Source: Limnobacter thiooxidans (GTDB lineage: Bacteria > Pseudomonadota > Gammaproteobacteria > Burkholderiales > Burkholderiaceae_B). Taken from it: 64,000 bases of DNA. The stretch is from contig NZ_AP028947.1 in NCBI RefSeq assembly GCF_036323495.1, forward strand, positions 2,480,001 through 2,544,000, read 5' to 3'. The position numbers and the translations under genes are program-made. This document shows positions 25,593-33,282 of the stretch, one piece after another (position 1 is the first letter of the stretch; each line of letters starts with the position of its first letter). The notes beneath the pieces are model-generated. The model made no database searches, was not told the DNA's origin, and worked only from the letters and a program-made list of their open reading frames with translations.

Positions 25593-26393
25593 CTATCTGG
25601 CAGGCACCTCAAAACCGTATTTGCGCAAGATGGCCAGCGCACCCGGTGTACCCAAATACTGGTAAAAAGCCTTCGCTGGTTCAGGTGCGTTTTTCATCAG
25701 CACCATGCGTTGGGCCAAAGGTTTGTGCCAGGTTTCGGGAATCAGTGCGAAATCACCCTTGCTGCCAATTTGCGGCGCCAGTGCAAGCGAATAGGCAATG
25801 ATCCCACCCTGTGTTGAACCCGATGTTGCAAACTGAGCGGCCTGCGAAATGTTTTCACCAATCACCAGCCTGGGTTCAATGGCTTGCCACAAGCCCGCGT
25901 GCTCAAGGGCTTCCATCGCACGCATGCCATAGGGCGCATGCTCAGGTGAAGCAATGGCAAATTTTTTCAAGCGCCCATCCTTCAGGGCAGCGGCCAAATC
26001 ATTTAACTCACCATCGGCTTTCAAGGCGGAGCCCTTGGGCACCAGGATGCCAATGCGGCCTTTGGCATACAGCCGACCCCTGTCTTCGGTCTTTCCCGCA
26101 TCGGCCAGTTTGAACACAAAGTTTTCATCCGCCGACATGAACAGGTGAAAAGGCGCACCCTGAGCAATCTGCGAATAAAAATTGCCGGAAGAACCAAAAA
26201 CGAGTCGAATCTTCTGCCCGGTTTCTTTCTCGAACTTTGCAGCCACTTCTTCAATGGCAAATTTCAAATCGGAGGCGGCAGCCAATGTTGGCAAGGTTGA
26301 GTGGGCTTGTTGCGCGTGTGCTGGTATCGAGCCAATCACTGACAGTACAGCGCACAGACCCATTGCACACACATTCCGGATCACACTTTTCAC
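25593..26393 (-). CDS. modA: Molybdate-type ABC transporter substrate-binding protein (ModA)
   Basis: Periplasmic oxyanion-binding protein. 266 residues from a GTG at 26393 (VKSVIRNVCAMGLCAVLSVI), which gives a compact signal peptide cleaved after AHA; a TTG at 26444 would add 17 residues. The type 2 periplasmic fold is seen in LAAASDLKFAIEEVAAKFEK, VFGSSGNFYSQIAQGAPFHL, SADENF and ASPEHAPYGMRAMEALEHAG, matching the ligand-binding Ser and Tyr regions of ModA. No modB or modC gene is nearby, so it is an orphan here. Its specificity could be molybdate, tungstate or another oxyanion. Confidence 0.88.
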   Translation of the reverse strand: MKSVIRNVCAMGLCAVLSVIGSIPAHAQQAHSTLPTLAAASDLKFAIEEVAAKFEKETGQKIRLVFGSSGNFYSQIAQGAPFHLFMSADENFVFKLADAGKTEDRGRLYAKGRIGILVPKGSALKADGELNDLAAALKDGRLKKFAIASPEHAPYGMRAMEALEHAGLWQAIEPRLVIGENISQAAQFATSGSTQGGIIAYSLALAPQIGSKGDFALIPETWHKPLAQRMVLMKNAPEPAKAFYQYLGTPGALAILRKYGFEVPAR

Positions 26394-26485
26394 TGGCTTT
26401 TTACCTGTTTTCAGACGGTTCACTGATTTGTTCAAGATTGCCAAAACACCGCTGCAGGGTCAAGCCAACGGGCATTGGCTCGGGT

Positions 26486-27268
26486 TTACTTTTGCGAATG
26501 CCAAGCGCTGATGTCGCGGCACACCGGCCCAATTGCCAACAGAAACAGAAGTGCCGAAATCGGCAACACGAACCACACACTCAACTGGAGAAATCCGATT
26601 GCGCCCACTACACCACCTACAAAAAAACTGCCGATCAGGCGAGTCAGGGCCATGAGTTTTCGGCGATCAGCAAAAACCGGCAACTGACCTTCACGTGCGC
26701 CGGCATTTCGATAAACAAGCTTGCCCAACTCAATGCCCAAGTCGGTGATCATGCCGGTGACATGGGTGGTGCGAACCACCGCCCCGGAAACCTTGGTGAT
26801 GACCGCATTCTGCAAACCCATCATGTAGGCCAGCACGGCAACCCCACTCACCCAGAAAAATGGGGAGCCCACTGCAACACTGGATGACATTGCACCGAAG
26901 ACAAGAAGCAACATTGCCTCCAGCAACAGAGGAAATGCGTAGAGACTTTCGAGTGCCCGGCGCCGCGCGAACGACACCAGGATGGCTGTGCTCATGGCCC
27001 CCAACAGAAAACTGAATACCGCGATGGCAACGCCCGACACAAGGTTAAATTCGCCCAGCACCAGGTTGTCGGCCATGGACGAAACAAGTCCTGTCATGTG
27101 CGACGTGTAGGTCTTGAAGGCCAGATAGCCGCCAGAATTAACCATACCCGCCACTAACGCAAGCCATGCGCCCAGCGCAAGATTTGATTCATCTGAACGC
27201 GACTTGCCGGTCAAGCGTGTGGAATAGTTGAAGAGCATGCGAGGTCTCAAGGGCGGCAGCACAGTCAT
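26486..27268 (-). CDS. YoaK-family (DUF1275) membrane protein
   Basis: 260 residues, six or so TM helices, with family signatures AGMVNSGGYLAF, TSHMTGLVSSMADNL and VVRTTHVTGMITDLGIELG. Its function is not established for the family; some members are annotated as putative transporters. The ATG at 27268 has no clear ribosome site; a second ATG at 27238 would shorten the N-terminus by ten residues and still precede the first TM helix. It lies between ModA and the phosphoesterase gene in the same orientation, with gaps of about 90 and 80 bases, so it may be a separate transcript. Confidence 0.85.
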   Translation of the reverse strand: MTVLPPLRPRMLFNYSTRLTGKSRSDESNLALGAWLALVAGMVNSGGYLAFKTYTSHMTGLVSSMADNLVLGEFNLVSGVAIAVFSFLLGAMSTAILVSFARRRALESLYAFPLLLEAMLLLVFGAMSSSVAVGSPFFWVSGVAVLAYMMGLQNAVITKVSGAVVRTTHVTGMITDLGIELGKLVYRNAGAREGQLPVFADRRKLMALTRLIGSFFVGGVVGAIGFLQLSVWFVLPISALLFLLAIGPVCRDISAWHSQK

Positions 27269-27348
27269 TTCGGGTTGAGCTGGTGTTACAAATCGAGTGC
27301 TTCATTGAGTACTTATCTTACGCCCACAATGGTGTGAAGGCCGCTTTT

Positions 27349-28290
27349 TCAAATACCCTGGCTAATACGCTTGAAATAAGAAGTGTGTGCAGCACTGCCT
27401 TCTGGCCATTCGCTGAGAAAGTGCTGCTGCCACTTGGCCTGATCGAACTGCACGCGCACCTGCTCAATCCACAGTCCGTCAATTTGCGTGGCCTGAAGCA
27501 CTCTGCTTTGTTCACGCACTTGTTCAGGTATTTGTTCACTGAGTGCACTCGCAGAAATTCGCGTGAACAAACCATCCAGGCTGCCGGGTGCGCTGGGCAT
27601 GCCCGCTGCGCCATTGTTGCTGATCAAGCCGGTTCGCCCACCCGGCAAAGGTTCAGGGTGAAAGGCTGCGGAACAAGTGTGGCTGCTGGCAAACACATTG
27701 ACCTGCGCTTTGTCGAACAAGGAAACGCGCCAAGGCGCTTCATCACTGCGCGACAAATGCACCGGGTCGAACCGCCAGCCAGCCAGTGAATCGCCATCGC
27801 CATGCACCACGGCCACGTTCAAACCACTCACGCTGTAACGTGCAAAAAACGGTTTTTCAAGCAGTCGGGCGAGCAATTCAGGCTGTTGTTGCGCCGTGCG
27901 TTTCAATTCGGTGTGAATGAAATTGGAACGGTCCACAACACCCTGATCCACATCCTCGGGGTAGGCGCAGCCGCAATCGGCCACATCCAGCGCCTCGCCC
28001 AATTCGGCTTCGACATTGCCAAGAATGCAGTCGTGTTTCAGCACGCGTTGGTTGATGGCCAGAAAACCGTCTGCCGATTTGTTGAACCAGTTAAAGTCAC
28101 CATTGAAGCAAATACGCACAACACCCGTTTCCTGTGCAGCCAGCGCTTCAATGGCATCCAGCGCATACGGGTTGCCATACAAGCCACCCACCACGTACAA
28201 GACGTCGCAAGGTGTAGCGGGTGCCTTGGCAATTTTTGCGGCACCATATTGATATCGAATGGGACAACTGCGGCCAGCTTTTTCAATCAT
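27349..28290 (-). CDS. Calcineurin-like metallophosphoesterase linked to a phosphonate-type importer
   Basis: 313 residues, no signal peptide. Metallophosphoesterase features in order: VLYVVGGLYGNPYALDAIEA (in the place of the DxHG block), CFNGDFNWFN (GD), ILGNVEAEL (GNxE/D), VVHGDGDS (GH-like) and FASSHTCSAAF (GHTH-like). The first block has Gly instead of the usual Asp-x-His, so metal ligation may differ from the family norm. The gene starts three bases after phnC ends, so it is the distal gene of the importer operon. Hydrolysis of an imported organophosphate is a reasonable inference; catalysis is not proven by these motifs. Confidence 0.75.
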   Translation of the reverse strand: MIEKAGRSCPIRYQYGAAKIAKAPATPCDVLYVVGGLYGNPYALDAIEALAAQETGVVRICFNGDFNWFNKSADGFLAINQRVLKHDCILGNVEAELGEALDVADCGCAYPEDVDQGVVDRSNFIHTELKRTAQQQPELLARLLEKPFFARYSVSGLNVAVVHGDGDSLAGWRFDPVHLSRSDEAPWRVSLFDKAQVNVFASSHTCSAAFHPEPLPGGRTGLISNNGAAGMPSAPGSLDGLFTRISASALSEQIPEQVREQSRVLQATQIDGLWIEQVRVQFDQAKWQQHFLSEWPEGSAAHTSYFKRISQGI

Positions 28291-28293
28291 GAC

Positions 28294-29031
28294 TTACTCG
28301 TACAGGCTGTTCAGTTGCGCGGGTGTCAGTTGGTCGCTTGCGCAATCCAGCACCACTTCACCCGCTTTCAATCCAATCACGCGGTGGCTGAGCAAGGGGA
28401 CCAAATTCACATTGTGAACCACGGTGATGAGGGTCGCATTCTCGCTGGCCTTGACCAGCAATTCACACACTTCATCTGCAGCCGTGGGGTCGAGTGCAGC
28501 CGTGGGCTCGTCCGCCAGCACCAGTTTCGGTTGCTGCATCAGCATGCGGGCAATGGCCACTTTCTGGCGTTCACCGCCCGACAGTTTGTCGGCCCGCTTG
28601 TCAGCCAAATGCGCCATGCCCACCGCTTTCAAGGCAGCCTGTGCACGTTGTGTTTCCTCATTCGTGAAAATTCGCGCCCAACTGCGCAGGCGCGGCATGC
28701 TGGCCAAACCACCCACCAATACATTTTCCATGGCACTCAAGCGGGCCACGAGATGCAGGCCCTGCAACACCTGCCCCACTTCAGCTCGCACCGGGCGCAA
28801 ATCGCGTTCACGGCGAAGGGGAAACACCACCCGCTCGTTCACCACAATACGCCCCGCCGTGGGCTTTACAAAACCGTTGAGGCAGCGCAACAAGGTGGAC
28901 TTGCCCGCACCGTTGCGACCCAAAATAGCCACCTTCTCGCCCTGGCCCACCGCAAGGGAATCCACTTTCAGGATTCGACGCCCTGCAATGACCATTTCCA
29001 GGCCATCGATCTGAATGATGTTGCTGCTCAT
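28294..29031 (-). CDS. phnC: Phosphonate/phosphite-type ABC transporter ATPase (PhnC-like)
   Basis: Energises import of a phosphonate-like substrate. 245 residues with Walker A GRNGAGKSTLLRCL, signature LSGGERQKVAIARML, Walker B LVLADEPTAALD and switch His in TVVHNVN. The start overlaps the permease stop as ATGA, which indicates translational coupling. The family call is supported by the adjacent PhnE-type permease and PhnD-type binding protein. Substrate choice among phosphonate, phosphite, hypophosphite and phosphate esters cannot be made from the ATPase. Confidence 0.9.
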   Translation of the reverse strand: MSSNIIQIDGLEMVIAGRRILKVDSLAVGQGEKVAILGRNGAGKSTLLRCLNGFVKPTAGRIVVNERVVFPLRRERDLRPVRAEVGQVLQGLHLVARLSAMENVLVGGLASMPRLRSWARIFTNEETQRAQAALKAVGMAHLADKRADKLSGGERQKVAIARMLMQQPKLVLADEPTAALDPTAADEVCELLVKASENATLITVVHNVNLVPLLSHRVIGLKAGEVVLDCASDQLTPAQLNSLYE

Positions 29032-29909
29032 AGCAAAGCCGTCCGTATGCGTCGGCTGATTGCGTCAAACGCAGTCACCATCAACACCACCACGATCAGG
29101 ATGCTGGACAAACGGCCCCACTGAAACAGGGACACCGCTTCCGAAATCAGCAAGCCCAAACCACCCGCACCAATGATGCCGAGTATGGTTGAATCGCGAA
29201 TGTTGTATTCCCAAAGGTACAAGTGGCTACTGACCCACTGGGGCAACACGCTGGGCCACACCGACCAGAAGAATGTTTGCGACGGACTTGCGCCCACCCC
29301 TTTCACCGCCTCAATGGAAGCCATGTCCAACGTCTCAATGGATTCTGCAAACAACTTGCCGTAAGTGCCCAGGCTGTGAAAGGCAATCGCCAGAATGCCG
29401 GCGGTTGGTCCAAGGCCGACAATACCCACCAGCACCAGGCCGAATACCAGCGTGTGAATGGATCTGGAGGTGTCCAGTACCAGGCGCGACAAGGCCGTCA
29501 CAATGCGCGGTGCCTTGATGTTTTTTGCACTCAGCACACCAAAAGGCAGGGCCAGGATTGCACCCAACAGCGATCCCAACGTGGCAATCTTGAAGGTAGT
29601 CCAGGTGGCAAAAGCCAACTGGATCAACCACTGCTTTTCAACGGCCTGTCGGTCTTCCACGCGCAACACGGTGCCGTCGTCGCTGGTGTATTTGTAAGCC
29701 GGGTCACCCAGCCACACATCCAGAAAACTGGGTCGTGCAAACTCGGTGGCTGTCTTGATGAAGTTGGCCACCGGGTTGCGCCCCATGGACAAATCACCCG
29801 CGGTGGCCAGGCTGTAAACACAGGAGAAAACGATCAGCGCATACAAAAAAACCAGCCCGAAAAATCCGAGCCGGCCTTTCATTCTGGCCTTGAACTGCAT
29901 CCAATTCAT
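29028..29909 (-). CDS. phnE: Phosphonate-type ABC transporter permease (PhnE-like)
   Basis: Inner-membrane permease of 293 residues with about six TM helices. The binding-protein-dependent transport EAA-type loop is visible as ESIETLDMASIEAVKGVGASPSQTFFWSVWPS, and family segments include LDTSRSIHTLVFGLVLVGIVGLGP and IIGAGGLGLLISE. It begins 18 bases after the binding-protein gene and overlaps phnC by four bases. The first TM helix is at about 15-37, followed by a periplasmic loop of about 80 residues. Confidence 0.9.
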   Translation of the reverse strand: MNWMQFKARMKGRLGFFGLVFLYALIVFSCVYSLATAGDLSMGRNPVANFIKTATEFARPSFLDVWLGDPAYKYTSDDGTVLRVEDRQAVEKQWLIQLAFATWTTFKIATLGSLLGAILALPFGVLSAKNIKAPRIVTALSRLVLDTSRSIHTLVFGLVLVGIVGLGPTAGILAIAFHSLGTYGKLFAESIETLDMASIEAVKGVGASPSQTFFWSVWPSVLPQWVSSHLYLWEYNIRDSTILGIIGAGGLGLLISEAVSLFQWGRLSSILIVVVLMVTAFDAISRRIRTALL

Positions 29910-29927
29910 AAAGGCGTTCCAGGCACC

Positions 29928-30794
29928 TTACTTGGGCTGCAGGCGGCCAGTGGCCAGGCCTGCATCACGAATTGGCTTGTAGTAGCTGTTGTCTTTTTTG
30001 GCAAAACCAGTGTAGCGCGGGGGCAGCAGGTTGGGCTGGTTTTTCAGCTCGGCACCAATGCCCAGCAAGGCCTCTTGCAGTTTGGCCACAAAGACTTTGT
30101 CTTCAAACAGCTTGGCACTCACGGCGAAGGCGTCATTGGGCAAGGGGTCGGAAGTCCAGATGATTTTTGAATCTTCCGCCTTGATCAGGCCGTCCGCAAT
30201 CATCGCATCGCGGTTGCGGTTGTAGTCTGCACCGGCGTCAATCGCACCTTGGGTCACTTGGGTTTGAATGGCCTGATGGCTGGTGTTGATCACCTTGGAA
30301 AAATAAGTGTCGGGGTTGATGCCCTGCTTCTGAAAATAATGGAACGGAATCAGGTAGCCCGAGGTAGAACCCTTGTCGCCAAATGCGAAAGTTTTGCCTT
30401 TCAGGTCAGCCATGCTCTTGATGCCACTTTTCGGGTTGGTCACCATAATGCCGTAATACTCGGGCTTGCCTTCGTACTCAATCGTGGCAACTGCCTGCGC
30501 TTTCGCTTCGTTGTTGGCCAATACATAGCCCCAGGGGCCCATCAAGGCCACATCGGTTTCGCCATTGGCCAGTGATTTGGCCAAACCCTCCCAACTGCTG
30601 ACCGTGCGCAACTTCACAGGCTTGCCTAGCTTCTTTTCCAGGTACTGTGCCAAGGGGGTGTAGGTGGCGTCGTTCTTGTCTTTGTCGGGCTGGTAAAGGC
30701 CAACGCCAAACTGGATTACTTCAGTGGCTGCGGCAGGCGCAGCAAAAAGTGCAAGGCTGAAAGCGCCAATGAAGGCTTTCGTGGACAGTCGCAT
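29928..30794 (-). CDS. phnD: Phosphonate-type ABC transporter binding protein (PhnD-like)
   Basis: Periplasmic binding protein that captures the substrate and delivers it to PhnE. 288 residues from ATG 30794; a TTG two codons upstream is less likely. Signal peptide ends at PAAATE. Family features: YTPLAQYLEKKLGKPVKL, TDVALMGPWGYVLA, FAFGDKGSTSGYLIPFHYF (ligand-binding Ser/Thr/Tyr segment) and QGAIDAGADYNRNRD. It is the first gene of phnD-phnE-phnC-phosphoesterase. No C-P lyase or phosphonatase genes lie in the window. Confidence 0.92.
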   Translation of the reverse strand: MRLSTKAFIGAFSLALFAAPAAATEVIQFGVGLYQPDKDKNDATYTPLAQYLEKKLGKPVKLRTVSSWEGLAKSLANGETDVALMGPWGYVLANNEAKAQAVATIEYEGKPEYYGIMVTNPKSGIKSMADLKGKTFAFGDKGSTSGYLIPFHYFQKQGINPDTYFSKVINTSHQAIQTQVTQGAIDAGADYNRNRDAMIADGLIKAEDSKIIWTSDPLPNDAFAVSAKLFEDKVFVAKLQEALLGIGAELKNQPNLLPPRYTGFAKKDNSYYKPIRDAGLATGRLQPK

Positions 30795-30843
30795 GGTCAA
30801 GTTCCGTGGTGAATTTGAATGAATTGGATATAAGAGGTCGGTA

Positions 30844-30873
30844 CTAATATTTAGTTCGCTAACGTTGCGTCAA
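30844..30873 (-). promoter_or_regulatory. Candidate promoter of the phn-type operon
   Basis: Read leftward: TTGACG (30873-30868), 18-base spacer, TATTAG (30849-30844), then about 50 bases to the phnD ATG. The -35 matches consensus at five of six positions and the -10 at four of six. I did not find a convincing Pho box. Confidence 0.4.
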
Positions 30874-30932
30874 AGGTTACATGAAATTAACGGGATTTCG
30901 GCAGCAAAAACCACGGCTCACAATCCAATCAT

Positions 30933-31835
30933 TCAATTCGACGCATTGCGGGCAAGCCAGGCGTCATAACCACCCTGCATGGCTTTGGCTTTGCTGTAGC
31001 CTTGCTTGCGCAAAAGGTCAGCCACCTGGCTGGCGCTGACATCATTGGGGCAGGCACACATGGTGACAATCAGGTCGTTCTTGTTCCAGGCTCGGGCTGC
31101 AGAAAGGGCGGTGTCCGCATTGGCTGGCAGCCAGCCTGCCAAGGGTTCAGCCTGCTGCACCACAGCGGGTCGAAGATCAATCAGACGCAAGCTGGAATCT
31201 CCGGCCTGTACCCGTTGAAACACGTCGTGAACCTCAATTTTCGCGCCATTCGCCTTCGCCCGAAAAGCATCACGTTGCATCAACTTCCACATCAGCCACA
31301 AGCTGCAGATCAATGCGGCTACCACCGCCAACACAAACAGATTGTCTTTCAACAACGCGTACACTGCGTTGACCTCATTCTTGAAAAGCCAACCCGCCAT
31401 CAAAGCCGCCATGGCCCACAGAAAAGCACCTGCCGCAGATGCCACCGTGAATGCAAAAAGCGACATTTTCACAGCACCGGCAATTGGCGGCGCCACAGTG
31501 GAAAACCCCGGAATGAATTTGGCAACCACCAATGACCAGGGGCCCCAGACACGAAACCGCGATTCGGTTTGGCTGACACAGGATTCAGGATTGATGGACA
31601 ACTTGCACAACACAGCCAATACGCGGTACCCGTAAAACCGCCCTGCAAAGTACCAGGCCCAATCAGCAATAAGGGAAGCCGAGGTGGCCACGATGGCCAG
31701 AAGAAAAATGCCTGTCCATTCACCCGACAAACTGGCGGACAGAATCAGGGTGGGCACCGCAGGCACGGGTGCACCCAACTGCTGCAAGAGCACGTTGAAG
31801 AACACCAACACTTCTGTAGTTTCGAACAAAGACAT
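30933..31835 (-). CDS. DedA-family membrane protein fused to a rhodanese domain
   Basis: 300 residues. Residues about 5-185 form the DedA/VTT membrane domain (QLGAPVPAVPTLILSASLSG; FIPGFSTVAPPIAGAVKMSL with the conserved Arg/Pro/Gly-rich segment; several TM helices). Residues about 200-298 form a rhodanese-like domain ending in VADLLRKQGYSKAKAMQGGYDAWL, with a cysteine in the active-loop position (TMCACPND). DedA proteins move lipids across the membrane or support proton homeostasis; the rhodanese part may carry sulfane sulfur. The loop sequence differs from a standard CRxGxR loop, so catalysis is uncertain. Confidence 0.88.
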   Translation of the reverse strand: MSLFETTEVLVFFNVLLQQLGAPVPAVPTLILSASLSGEWTGIFLLAIVATSASLIADWAWYFAGRFYGYRVLAVLCKLSINPESCVSQTESRFRVWGPWSLVVAKFIPGFSTVAPPIAGAVKMSLFAFTVASAAGAFLWAMAALMAGWLFKNEVNAVYALLKDNLFVLAVVAALICSLWLMWKLMQRDAFRAKANGAKIEVHDVFQRVQAGDSSLRLIDLRPAVVQQAEPLAGWLPANADTALSAARAWNKNDLIVTMCACPNDVSASQVADLLRKQGYSKAKAMQGGYDAWLARNASN

Positions 31836-32012
31836 TGCGTTTACGCTGAAAATTACAAGGCGTCAAAGCCTGCCTTGTTTGCCAACATCATAAGCATTTT
31901 CAGGCGACCGTTGCCGCACATTAGAGTAGACCCTCTCCGAAATCAGGCAAGGAATGTCACAAAGTGTTGCTAACCTGACTTCTCTGGTTTACTAAATGAA
32001 GGAGTACACACC

Positions 32013-32297
32013 ATGGCAGACCTCGAACATTACAAGGCCAAGTTGAATGCCCAGCTCGATGAGTGGAAGGCAGACCTTGACAAACTGAAAGCCCAAGCGG
32101 ATGGAAAATCGGCTGATGCCAAAAAAGAGCTGAACGATTCCATTGACGCGCTGGAAGTAAAATTAGCGCAAGGTCGTTCAAAACTTGAAGAGCTGAAAGA
32201 TGCCGGCGCGGAAGCCTTCGAAAGCTTGAAAGACGGGGCCAACAGCGCCTGGGACAGCATCAAGGACGCTTTCGACAAAGCCAAGTCCAAATTCTGA
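32013..32297 (+). CDS. Small amphipathic helical protein, unknown function
   Basis: 94 residues, strongly helical and charged, without signal peptide or cysteine. The sequence repeats an 11-residue-like amphipathic pattern (KAKLNAQLDEWKADLDKLKA; KLEELKDAGAEAFESLKDGA), as in apolipoprotein-like or LEA-like proteins and the coiled-coil region of envelope stress proteins. GAAGGAG (AAGGAG) precedes the ATG. It stands alone between the leftward DedA gene and ahpC. A membrane-surface or stress-protective role is a guess. Confidence 0.8.
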   Translation: MADLEHYKAKLNAQLDEWKADLDKLKAQADGKSADAKKELNDSIDALEVKLAQGRSKLEELKDAGAEAFESLKDGANSAWDSIKDAFDKAKSKF

Positions 32298-32515
32298 TTG
32301 ATTCAACCACCCTGCAGCCTGGTTCACCGCAAGGGGGATCGTGCTGCAAGGCAATACAACCCCCTTCAAAAGCTCACACTTCACTGAAAATCAGCGTGAA
32401 ATTAGAGCTTATTCTCTAAACACTTTGATTCTTTCCCTTCGGAAAAGTCCCCTTGAAACCCTTTTCCATTGCCAATTAGGCACTTAGAAGCAATTTTAAA
32501 GTGGACTCGATAATT

Positions 32516-32552
32516 ATAGTAAAAATGCATTGATTCGATAGATCGATTAAAT
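32516..32552. promoter_or_regulatory. OxyR binding site candidate upstream of ahpC
   Basis: Four tetranucleotides with exact seven-base gaps: ATAG (32516-32519), GCAT (32527-32530), ATAG (32538-32541), AAAT (32549-32552). The OxyR consensus is ATAG-N7-CTAT-N7-ATAG-N7-CTAT; both ATAG elements are perfect and the two others match at two of four positions. The site ends one base before the -35 hexamer of the ahpC promoter, the normal place for OxyR activation. Confidence 0.75.
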
Positions 32553-32553
32553 T

Positions 32554-32582
32554 TTGCAATCGCACAATTTTTTCGGTAGAAT
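32554..32582 (+). promoter_or_regulatory. Sigma70 promoter of ahpC
   Basis: TTGCAA at 32554-32559 and TAGAAT at 32577-32582 with an ideal 17-base spacer. Transcription would start near 32589, leaving a leader of about 44 bases that ends in CTGGAGGA ahead of the ATG. Confidence 0.75.
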
Positions 32583-32632
32583 CCGGGGTGTGTAACTTAC
32601 TAACTGTTCATTAACTTTCTGGAGGACTTCAA

Positions 32633-33196
32633 ATGTCTCTGATCAATACAACAATCAAGCCGTTCAAAGCCACTGCATATTGGAATGGCAAGGAAATCGC
32701 ACTGACCGAAGCCGATGTATTGGGCAAGTGGTCCGTGTTCTTCTTCTACCCAGCCGACTTCACATTCGTGTGCCCCACAGAATTGGGCGACCTGGCTGAC
32801 CAGTACGAAGAACTGAAAGCAATGGGCGTGGAAGTGTTTTCCGTGTCCACAGACACACACTTTGTACACAAGGCATGGGCTGACGCCACCGAAACAATCG
32901 GCAAGATCAAGTACCCAATGATTGGTGACCCCACAGGTCAAATCACACGCAACTTTGGCGTGATGATCGAAGAAGAAGGCCTGGCACTGCGCGGTACATT
33001 CGTAATGGACCCCAACGGCGTGATCAAGGTCATGGAAGTGCACGACTTGGGTATCGGCCGTGACGCATCTGAACTGAAGCGCAAGATTCAGGCTGCACAG
33101 TACATCGCCAAGAACCCAGGCCAGGCCTGCCCAGCCAAGTGGAAGGAAGGCGAAGCCGCCTTGACTCCATCACTGGACCTGGTTGGCAAGATCTAA
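32633..33196 (+). CDS. ahpC: Alkyl hydroperoxide reductase subunit C (peroxiredoxin)
   Basis: Typical 2-Cys peroxiredoxin that reduces H2O2, organic peroxides and peroxynitrite. 187 residues, the usual length. The peroxidatic Cys47 is in [10 protein letters not shown] and the resolving Cys166 is in GQACPAKW near the C-terminus. Conserved Thr and Arg of the active site are present (PTEL; the [21 protein letters not shown] segment). The ribosome site is GGAGGA. Electrons come from AhpF, encoded 86 bases downstream. An OxyR-type site and promoter lie upstream. Codon choice looks strongly biased, as expected for an abundant protein. Confidence 0.97.
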   Translation: MSLINTTIKPFKATAYWNGKEIALTEADVLGKWSVFFFYPADFTFVCPTELGDLADQYEELKAMGVEVFSVSTDTHFVHKAWADATETIGKIKYPMIGDPTGQITRNFGVMIEEEGLALRGTFVMDPNGVIKVMEVHDLGIGRDASELKRKIQAAQYIAKNPGQACPAKWKEGEAALTPSLDLVGKI

Positions 33197-33252
33197 ATTC
33201 AAATCACCTTTGAATTTGTTGTAAAAAGCCGCCCCCCACAAAGGGGCGGTTT
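33195..33252 (+). terminator. Two tandem hairpins between ahpC and ahpF (attenuator or processing site)
   Basis: Hairpin 1: AAATTCAAA (33195-33203) and TTTGAATTT (33209-33217), nine perfect pairs and a five-base loop; the first bases include the ahpC stop. Hairpin 2: CCGCCCC (33229-33235) and GGGGCGG (33243-33249), seven G/C pairs plus flanking A-T pairs, followed only by TTTC. The short T-run suggests partial termination or mRNA end protection rather than a full stop. Confidence 0.6.
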
Positions 33253-33282
33253 CACGAAAGAAGAACAACTCAGGAGTACCCC

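Larger units (their letters stand above)
32298..32632. other. Intergenic region with the ahpC control signals
   Basis: No gene is visible. The left part (32320-32375) has AAGGGGG and CCCCCTT separated by 22 bases, a weak long-loop hairpin that lacks a T-run. The right part (from 32516) carries an OxyR-type site and a strong promoter for ahpC. The middle, 32400-32515, is AT-rich with nothing I can name. Confidence 0.75.

Noticed and set aside
27802..29124. 440-codon open frame on the plus strand opposite the phosphoesterase and phnC genes
   Set aside because: It spans two well-identified genes on the other strand, is rich in His and Gln as typical of antisense frames in GC-rich DNA, and has no ribosome site or known domain.
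32320..32375. Possible terminator after the small amphipathic protein
   Set aside because: The stem AAGGGGG/CCCCCTT has a 22-base loop and no T-run, so I do not call it a terminator.
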